Shown here in pieces: positions 56,760 to 64,000 of a stretch of 64,000 nt of DNA; position 1 is the first letter of the stretch, and each line of letters opens with the position of its first letter. The translations under genes were made by a program, and so were the position numbers. The notes below the pieces were generated by a model that was given only the letters and a program-made list of their open reading frames with translations, was not told the DNA's origin and ran no database searches. Origin of the DNA: Nageia nagi (lineage: Eukaryota > Pinophyta); the NCBI GenBank assembly GCA_050084985.1, contig JBITNC010000001.1:34348001-34412000 (forward strand), in the 5' to 3' direction.

Positions 56760-57225
56760 TGAACTTACATATGGTGATGATGTATATGTCCCCCTAAAAG
56801 TGCCTAAATGCAATCTAGGGATTTTGGTTCTTATATGAGAACCTTTTCTTACCTTTGATAAAAAAACACAAAAAATAATTGAACACGGAAAGAATGCAAA
56901 TTTCATGTTATTTACCTAGTGAAAATACTCACCATTCAATACATTAACTATATCAAACTTACAATAAAATTGCTATAACCAGAAAGAGAAAACAGAAGCA
57001 TAATGTTTTTGGAACCATGCAGTTTTAAAAGTTTAGAAAACTTGGTCAGTTGCTTTCCATATCAAACTCTCAACTTTTTATATTTCTAGAAATGTTAAAC
57101 TGTACTATTATTTCCTTGAGAATATCTATATGATAACCAAAATGTAGAGAAGTTCAAAGAAAACAAAATATTTTTGTAAGAAATGAGCCAATCATCATTT
57201 TTCATTGTCTAATGTTTTCAAGAAA
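56760..57225. other. Intron 1 sequence, nothing recognised
   Basis: AT-rich, no homology. Confidence 0.45.
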
Positions 57226-57229
57226 AGAG

Positions 57230-58140
57230 CTACAAAAGCTAGCCAATTTGCAAATATGAACCACTGAAATGCGCTTAGAAAATCAACCAATTTGCAATTA
57301 TTAGCGGCCAAGATGAACCTGGAATACCAACCAATTTGGAAATTAACCACTTAAATGAACTTACAAATTAACCATTAAGTTAATATTGGTCAGTAAAATG
57401 AACTTACATAGTAGCCAATAAGTTAATATTACAAACAAAAATCAACTTTTCAAAACTAAAATGAACGTAGAAACTAGCCAATTTTTGTGAATACTAACCA
57501 CTCAATTAACCTTCAAACCCATAGCGAATTGGACACTAAAATGAACTTAAAAAATTAGCCAATTGGCAAATATTGGGCATTAAAATGAACTCAGAAAAAT
57601 ACGCAACTTACAATTAAATCAAACCTAGAAAATTAGCTAATTTGCTAATATTGGTAAAAATTTGCAAATTTGCAAAAAATAGGTATTGTAATGAAGTTAG
57701 CAAATCAGGCTAACTTACAATTAAATCAAACCTAGAAAATTAGTTAATTTGCTTATATTGGTCATTTCAAAAACCAACATTATACATTAATGTAAACTTA
57801 AACATTAACTAATTTGCATATATTAGCCGCCAATTTACAAATACTAGCTACTGAATTCACTTCAAAAATCATCAATTTAGAAAAATTTTACTCCTATGAA
57901 CTTCACAAATTAGCCAATTTGGGAAGATCGCCACTGAAATGAACTAAAAATATCTAGCCATTTTGCTCATATTGGCCACAAAAAATTCACTTAAAAAAAA
58001 AGTAATCAATTTACCAAAATCAACCACTCTGAATGAGCCAAATTGTAAATAACGTAAACTGTAGAAACAAAGCCCCCAAAATGTACGATATTGGATACTG
58101 AAATGAACTAAAACAAATCTACGAAAATTAGCCAATTTCC
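57230..58140. repeat. Degenerate satellite, about 45-bp units, beside exon 1
   Basis: Around twenty units vary on AAAATGAACTTAGAAAATTA, GCCAATTTGCAAATATTGG and CCACT. The anchors TGAACTTA and AGCCAATTT recur every 40-60 bp throughout. The array stops within about 40 bp of the exon 1 splice donor. Confidence 0.8.
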
Positions 58141-58178
58141 TAATACTATACACGAAAATGTTATGATATTTAACTCAC

Positions 58179-58422
58179 TTTTGGCAAGCCTGTCAATCTT
58201 TTGAGAAGTCTCGTGTATCCCCATCCCGATCCTGGAAGCCCTCTTACTGAAATCCGATCTAGCAGAAACCAAAGGCTGAGAAGAAATCTTATCATCATTT
58301 TCACCATACCCCCTGTCATCCCCAACATTCACAGGGGTTTGAATTTTCTTCAGCCTTTCCATCAATGATTGAAATTCCGAAGTTCGATCTCTGTATGACG
58401 ATAAAGATCCGGATGCTGCCAT
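58179..58422 (-). CDS. SYP3: SYP31/SYP32-like Golgi Qa-SNARE, exon 1 (N-peptide)
   Basis: Start codon at 58422 in a good context (GCCATGG), 81 codons plus one base. MAASGSLSSYRDRTSEFQSL contains RDRTSEF at residues 11-17, the N-peptide by which Sed5/syntaxin-5 proteins bind the SM protein Sly1. Later SDFSKRASRIGMGIHETSQK and IDRLAK match Arabidopsis SYP31 (EFNKKASRIGLGIKETSQK). The encoded protein is a t-SNARE expected on cis-Golgi membranes for ER-Golgi and intra-Golgi fusion. The donor is AAAA/GTGAGT. Upstream on the minus strand is a T-rich 5' leader. SYP31 and SYP32 cannot be separated on these exons alone. Confidence 0.95.
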
Positions 58423-59080
58423 GGCAAAAAAACTAAAAAAACCTAAAAACTGAAAATTGTTATTCCTTGTTTTTTTCCAGCCGAAACCTACTTAACTAAC
58501 CAAAATTTTCTCCATGAAGTTTCTTCATAGGACCTCGGACATAGAGTCATCCTTGAATTGTCTTGAAAATTGTTCAAATTTATTTTGAATACAGATTTAA
58601 GGAGCCTTGAAACGGAAATCAAACAAATTCAAAGCCAAAAATGGAAATGAAATTTTCAATTCAATGTGGAAATGATCCAGCCCATGATGATTATAATCCA
58701 AAAGGTGGAATTCTACACCAAATTGGGAAAAAGAGAGCTCAAATTCGTGAGAAGAAAACAGGCCAGACGAATGCAATGGTGAAATCTTCCACTGACCACA
58801 GTTTCCATGCGTCTGGTGCAGGGATTGTGTGTGTGAAAAGTGTACAGATGCAAATAACTAGTGTTTCTTTGTTATATGAGACTCTTAACTAAATATGATT
58901 CTGATTCAAGATTCATCCATTCAAGTGAGATTGTAAAACTCCACTTCGTAATTTGATAAACTAGCAATTGCAACCGACTATTATTCTTACTAATTATTAT
59001 AATTAATTTTTTTATTATTTTTGTTATTAATTGTAATTTTTTTGAATTGATATATTTTTTAATTTATTTATTTATTTTTA
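58423..59080. other. Upstream region of SYP3 (promoter and 5' leader expected)
   Basis: It should hold the transcription start and promoter of the minus-strand gene. No clear TATA box was seen. A plus-strand open stretch at 58641-58892 (83 codons) has no homology. 58980-59095 is almost pure A/T. Confidence 0.45.
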
Positions 59081-59084
59081 TTTT

Positions 59085-60360
59085 TATTATTATTATGTCG
59101 TTCAGCATATGCATAAAATAGGTACGTTGTAAAGGTTTGAGTATTATTTGATAAGATGCATGATGTAAATATAGTTTTATGAAGTGCAATGATTGTTGGA
59201 TATTCATAAAATAAATATATTGAAAAGGTTTTTGAATTTTTAAGGAATTTTCAAGTAACTTTGATTTAGATGCAATTTCATAGTATGCATTGATCGTAGG
59301 ATATGTACAAAATGGATACATTGAAAGGATTTGTTAATTATTTGATAAGATGCATGATGTAAATACAGTTTCGTGCAATATAATGATTGTAAGATATGCA
59401 TAAAATAGATACGTTGAAAGGGTTCATGAATTGTTTGACAAGATGCATGATGCAAACATAGTTTCCTTGATAGGCATTGACATTGTCTCATTTGTTGCTC
59501 TCAACTTTTAGAAGGGTAAATTTCTTCAATTATTTTATGTTTTTAATTTTTTTTTATATCCTTGAGACTTTTAAGCAAATGTGATTATCAAGAGTAGAGC
59601 CAAACTTTGGAACCTTTGCCAGCATTCTTCGTGAATATGTCAACATGGGAGGTATAGAAGAAGGTCTGGAAATCCATCAAATGTTGTGTTTGTAAGTGCC
59701 CTAATAAACATGTATGCAAAATGTTCATACGTTAAAAGAGCCTATAAATTATTCTAATATTTGAGTCCATGGTTCATTACCTCCCATCGGTCGGCAAAAT
59801 TTCTATAAAAAAAAAGTATCCACATGTATCTCAATTATGAAATTTTGGCAGAAGCTAGTGAAGTTTTCGATTGTATGATTGATCATGGGATATGCATAAA
59901 ATAGATATTTTGAAAGGGCTCGTGAAGTATTGTAATCTCTACGTCCATAATTCTTTGCCTCCCTTTGGTCAATAACAAACTTGCATTACCAACAATGCCC
60001 TTATAAACGTGTATGAAAAATGGTGAAGAATTATTTGATAAGATACATGATGCAAACATAGTTTCATGAATTGCAATGATTGTAAGGTATGCACGAAATG
60101 GATTTTATGAGAATATCCTCAAGACTTTTAAGCAAATGCAATTGTTAGGAGCGAAGTCAAACTCAACAACCTATCGTAGCATTCTTCTAGCATGTGCCAC
60201 CATGGGAGCTCGAATGTTGTGTTTGTGAGTGCCTTGATAAACATTTATACAAAATGTGAGAAAATATATAAGGCCCTAGAACTATTTGACAAGATGAATA
60301 ATGCTCATAGACTGCAATGATCGTAGGATTTGCACAAAAAAATATGTTGAAAGGGCTCAG
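59085..60360 (+). pseudogene. PPR protein pseudogene, several decayed repeats
   Basis: Repeated plus-strand remnants of PLS-type pentatricopeptide motifs: LFDKMHDANIV near 59440 and 60040, MIVRYA-like blocks near 59385, ETFKQM...VEPNFGTFASIL near 59570, NMGGIEEGLEIHQMLC near 59640, and KTFKQMQLLGAKSNSTTYRS near 60127. The word GATAAGATGCATGATG or GACAAGATGCATGATG recurs at about 59150, 59348, 59441 and 60043. Intact PPR proteins bind organellar RNA. This copy has many stops and frameshifts and cannot encode one. Confidence 0.75.
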
Positions 60361-60680
60361 TACTAAGAGAAATAGGGGATTTTATGGCAAGTGATGGAAG
60401 TGTATCTTAGGAGAACTTGTTTGTGGATAGTGAGTTAGAATTGGTGTGAGAGGGTGGACGCTAGCAACAGAAGTGGGGGAAGAATTGATAAACAAATTTC
60501 AACCATTAATCACATTGCAAGATAAATTCCAGCTATCAACATGAAGCAAAGTCGTAAAGGTCGCATAGAATAGTACTTGGAATCGATTATGAGGAATCAT
60601 TACATTTTTTTGCATCAAAAGGAACACTTTACATTCTTTGATGTAAAAAACCAAAGGTCACTTACAAAATGGAGATGACT
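60361..60680. other. Spacer, nothing recognised
   Basis: No coding homology. Confidence 0.4.
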
Positions 60681-60684
60681 TCAG

Positions 60685-60960
60685 CGTAATTATTATTCTT
60701 ATTCTTATTATTATTTTAAATATAATTGTTATTTATTATTATTATTTTTGTTGTTGTTATTATTATTATTAATATTATTTAATAGGTATTTTTATTATTA
60801 TTATATTTAAAATTTATAATTGATAATTTATATTATAAATTTATATGCAAATTTTATAATTTATATTTAAAATAAATATTTGGTGATTTTGTAAATATAT
60901 AATGAAAATATCTAAACTAGTCTTTAAATTAAAGTAATAATAAAATTAAATAATAAAATA
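60685..60960. repeat. AT-rich microsatellite (TTA/ATT)n
   Basis: Long imperfect runs of TTATTATTATT and TTGTTGTTGTTATTATTATT, followed by almost pure A/T sequence. Confidence 0.85.
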
Positions 60961-61126
60961 TATTATGTTTTTTCATTCCCCCTCTTTTCTAAGAGATAGA
61001 TGATTATGGTTTTCATTCCCCTTTTTTTTCTCTTACTATTCTCAAATAGTTTTGTGTTGCATTTTTTATAAGTAGGTTGGATTAGGTCTAGGGGATTATC
61101 AAATCATAACTATATTAAACTGGGAA

Positions 61127-61345
61127 ATGGTTTTTTGGTATAGATGGAAGTTGATTCGTCAAGGACTTATATTAAATGGAGATATGCTTAAACCTATATT
61201 GATTTTGGAAAGAGGGGGAAAGATTATAGTAGATGCAAGGAGCATGACTTCGAATATTTCTAAGGGAGTAGATGTTGTGGAGTCTTTCTTCAAAATTTTA
61301 GACAAGAATACAACCATATACCCATATGATCTTGATGGTATATAA
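61127..61345 (+). other. Short unassigned open stretch
   Basis: 72 codons open on the plus strand (for example VDARSMTSNISKGVDVVESF), followed by more protein-like sequence in other frames up to about 61500. No family recognised. It lies between two blocks of PPR debris. Confidence 0.2.
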
Positions 61346-61609
61346 GCCTGATAAGCTAGAGGGAAATCTAGATTTAGAAAAGGTTTATCTTTCTTATCAT
61401 GTGAGACCTTATGTTAGTATCTTCAAAAAATTTTATTAAGGATAAGGGCGAGGAGTAGCGTGGCTCTTATCAAGAAAAGTGTTTGTGGAAAGTTTATCAT
61501 TATTGGATTGATGGAAAGGTTTTATGACCATTCAATGGAAGAGTGAGACTTTATGGTAAAGATATTAAGAGCTTCAATTTTATATTAAGATATGAACATA
61601 CATTAATGA

Positions 61610-61794
61610 TTATGAATGCCCTGATAAATATTTTATGCAAAATGTTGAAGTGTACAAAAAGCAAATGAATTGTTTGACAAGATGCATGATGCAAACATAA
61701 TTTCATGGAATGCAATGATTGCAAGATATGCACTAAATGTATTTTTTGAAAAGTCTCTAGATACATTTAAGCAGGTGCAATTATTAGATATAAA
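61610..61794 (+). pseudogene. PPR repeat fragment
   Basis: ANELFDKMHDANIISWNAMI, ARYALN and KSLDTFKQVQLL form nearly one complete PPR unit, better preserved than those at 59085-60360. It is cut by the LTR starting at 61795. Confidence 0.8.
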
Positions 61795-62290
61795 TGTTGA
61801 AATATATAATGCATATATTGTAAAGGTTTGTATTAAATCTTCTATGTAAGTTCATTAATACTTAAGGGTATCATTTTATACCTTAAGTATTTAAGTAAAT
61901 ATGATAATGTAACTTGTCCTACACTCCATGTCATGAGCATGCCCCTTAGGTAAAAGGATGTGCATGTCATGTTTTTGTACATTAGATAAAAGGGTGATCC
62001 AAAGAGGGATTTTGACCTATAAATAGAAGGCTCCCTCTTTGTGATTACAAACTAATTTTGGAATAAAGTTATGCGATAGGATAGAAGTGTAGGAGTTGAG
62101 ATTAGGAGGATTGTAAGAGAGTTGTATTTGTGATTGAAGTAAAGATCTAGTTAGTGAATGTACTCCTAGTTGGAGGAACCACTTACATCTTGTGTTGTGA
62201 GATTGCTTTGTGAGTTTGTTAGATGTTATTGTTAGAGTTCATATGATCTTAGTAGTTTAGGATTGTTCTTGTTATAGTTCAATTCTCTCA
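61795..62290 (+). mobile_element. 5' LTR of a retrotransposon (496 bp)
   Basis: Starts TGTTGAAATATATAATGC and ends TTCAATTCTCTCA, followed by a primer binding site. TATA-like ACCTATAAATAGAAGG is at about 62019. It lies in the middle of a PPR fragment. No partner LTR is found before the window ends, so the element probably continues to the right. Confidence 0.75.
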
Positions 62291-62292
62291 TT

Positions 62293-62304
62293 TGGTATCA
62301 GATC
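62293..62304 (+). other. Primer binding site
   Basis: TGGTATCAGATC two bases after the LTR end, close to the initiator Met tRNA site TGGTATCAGAGC. Confidence 0.75.
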
Positions 62305-64000
62305 CCCTTGGAGGCTCCTCTTTACATCCTTGGTGTGGAAGCTCGTCTTCTTGGTGTAGAAGTTCCTTTTGTTTCCAACATCTTAGTGATCTTCATTCCT
62401 CATCCTACTCTACTTTGGTGAGGTAAAAGATTTGAAGGTATAATTTCTTATCCTACCTTCAATTTTTTTTCTCATATGGTATTAATATTATTATCATGAT
62501 GATGTGAGTTTAATTTCTTAAAAAGAAACTTACTTCAAAATATCATAATATATTGTTGCCTTTTTTTTACTAACAATTTATTTATAGTTAGTAATCATCT
62601 TTTGATGAATAATTTTAAGTAATAATATATTATGTTATTTTTTATTTTTTTAATATATATATATATATGTATGTATAGATGGGTTTGCAACATTTTGAAG
62701 GAAAAGGACTTTAGTTTGTTTGCAATTTTTTACAAAATGAATACAATATTTTATTTAATATAAAAAGGGGGAGAATTTGTTTTTAATTAATATTTGCAAT
62801 TTACACAAAAAGGAGGGGTCTTGGCTCTATTATTCTTCCCTGGCTTCATTTGAAGGAGAACTCACAACCTTTTTTTAGTCTGCCTCTACCTCCCTTCACC
62901 ATATTGCATTTAGTGAGCCACTGCAAACTTCACTGTTGGATCTTCACCACCCTCTATCAACTCTTGACCAACTAAACCCTCCTCTGAAAAGGTCATTTCC
63001 TGTTCTCTAGCATAGTGATGTTTCTTCCACCACTCATGCGTAGCATGTCCTCCTTGGTCGTGGTTTTATTCTCATGGCCCTTGCATCCCCTTACCTCCTC
63101 CTCTGTTGTCACTTGTGAGCTGTTATTCAAATTAAATCAACCAATCGAGGTTACTTTTTGGGGTTACCATTTTATTTACAAAAAGTGTGGGTGATCACTG
63201 CATGCTTATCATTGATCACTGCATGAGTGAGACTTACCTTTTATTTGCAGAAAGTGTGGGTGATCACTTCATGCTTGTCATTGATCAAGGCTACCATGAG
63301 CCACTTTGACTCAGGGTTAGTAACTCTTAATACTAAGAAGGATTTCTTTCAATTGCAGGGTGATCTACATTCCCTTAGCTGTGTTAAGGTGCCTTCTTTA
63401 ATCTATCATGTGACCCTCCAAAACCCTTTAAGGTTGTCCTCACAACATGGCTTCCTCATGCAACCCTTGGAGCACTTTGTTCTCTCATCATTTTTGACCT
63501 ACCTTTATGGCCTTTGACCCTCTTCCAGCATAGTTCACTCCTTGTTCTCCTCCTCATTTTCACACCTTGGAGGTGCAGGTTCTACTCTTGGCCAATAGAG
63601 GCCACCACCACTCCTGATATTGCCTGTTGCCTTCTCTCTCCTCTAAATTTGAACCCTGCTCCTTCTTTTACAATGCATTACTCCTCTTCCTTGTGTTTTA
63701 ACTCCTTTTTTTTATTCATTTTTGGCAAGTAAAAAAGGAGGGGTACATCTTATTTATTTTGATAGATGATTGTTAAGATATTCTTCTTTCTTGCAAGTTA
63801 TCTCATGCAACTTTGTCAAACTATATTAAATACTATTCCTTGAGTACACAACTTCCTTATCATTTTTTTACTCTTCATTAATTTATTTTTTAAAATCAAT
63901 GATGATTACTTGTTTAAAATGGAAGCATTGAATGAAAATTTTTAAGCATAAGGCATTTTTAGGCATAGAGAATTTAAAATAAATAATATAAATAAATAAA
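62305..64000 (+). other. Interior of the right-hand LTR element, no domain recognised
   Basis: Contains a (TA)n run near 62655-62668, a purine-rich AAAAAGGGGGAGAA at 62762 and a T/C-rich part at 62860-63720 with short open stretches (63227-63517, 63514-63732) lacking homology. TGAGTGAGACTTACCTTTTATTTGCAG near 63223 is followed by a repeat of GTGTGGGTGATCACT (63185 and 63254). Confidence 0.35.

Larger units (their letters stand above)
43433..58178 (-). other. SYP3 intron 1 (14,746 bp)
   Basis: Donor A/GTGAGT (58178) and acceptor CAG (43433) on the minus strand, phase 1. It contains a copia remnant, a gypsy element and a degenerate satellite. Confidence 0.9.

Overview
This is nuclear DNA from a land plant with a very large, transposon-filled genome. 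A conifer or other gymnosperm fits best: one ordinary housekeeping gene is stretched by introns of 9-24 kb packed with old LTR retrotransposons, and PPR pseudogene debris lies upstream of it. The species call is inference.

The only host gene I can support is a Golgi Qa-SNARE of the SYP31/SYP32 (syntaxin-5/Sed5) family on the minus strand. Four coding exons are recognisable by homology, and all join in frame at GT-AG sites: exon 1 at 58179-58422, exon 2 at 43182-43432, exon 3 at 34143-34312 and exon 4 at 10418-10615. Together they give 863 coding bases over 48,005 bp. The reading frame runs past exon 4 into an intron of at least 10.4 kb, so the last exon (second half of the SNARE motif and the membrane anchor) should lie left of the window.

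Layout from left to right. Positions 1-10417 (intron 4): a decayed uncharacterised coding unit, an array of near-perfect palindromes split by a 1.96-kb solo LTR with a 5-bp target duplication, and a non-autonomous Ty1/copia-like fragment. Positions 10616-34142 (intron 3): a decayed Ty3/gypsy pol with an extra RNase H-like domain, then a plus-strand copia element broken into pieces by nested insertions. The insertions are a palindrome-rich element that itself holds solo LTR A, then solo LTR B, a 4.5-kb gag-only element on the minus strand, and a 2.9-kb element with 241-bp LTRs. Positions 34313-43181 (intron 2): a tandem duplication with internal minisatellite, LTR-like segments and a LINE ORF1 (DUF4283) remnant. 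Positions 43433-58178 (intron 1): a copia remnant, a Ty3/gypsy element with gag, protease, RT, RNase H and integrase all recognisable but mutated, and a degenerate satellite next to exon 1. Positions 58423-64000 are upstream of the gene: decayed PPR repeats, AT-rich microsatellites and the 5' LTR of another retrotransposon.

Every mobile-element coding region carries stops, frameshifts or damaged catalytic residues. The strongest observations are the giant-intron SNARE gene, the dated-by-nesting stack of insertions with intact target duplications, the dispersed 46-bp palindromes, and 200-bp direct repeats that flank the minus-strand gypsy element.
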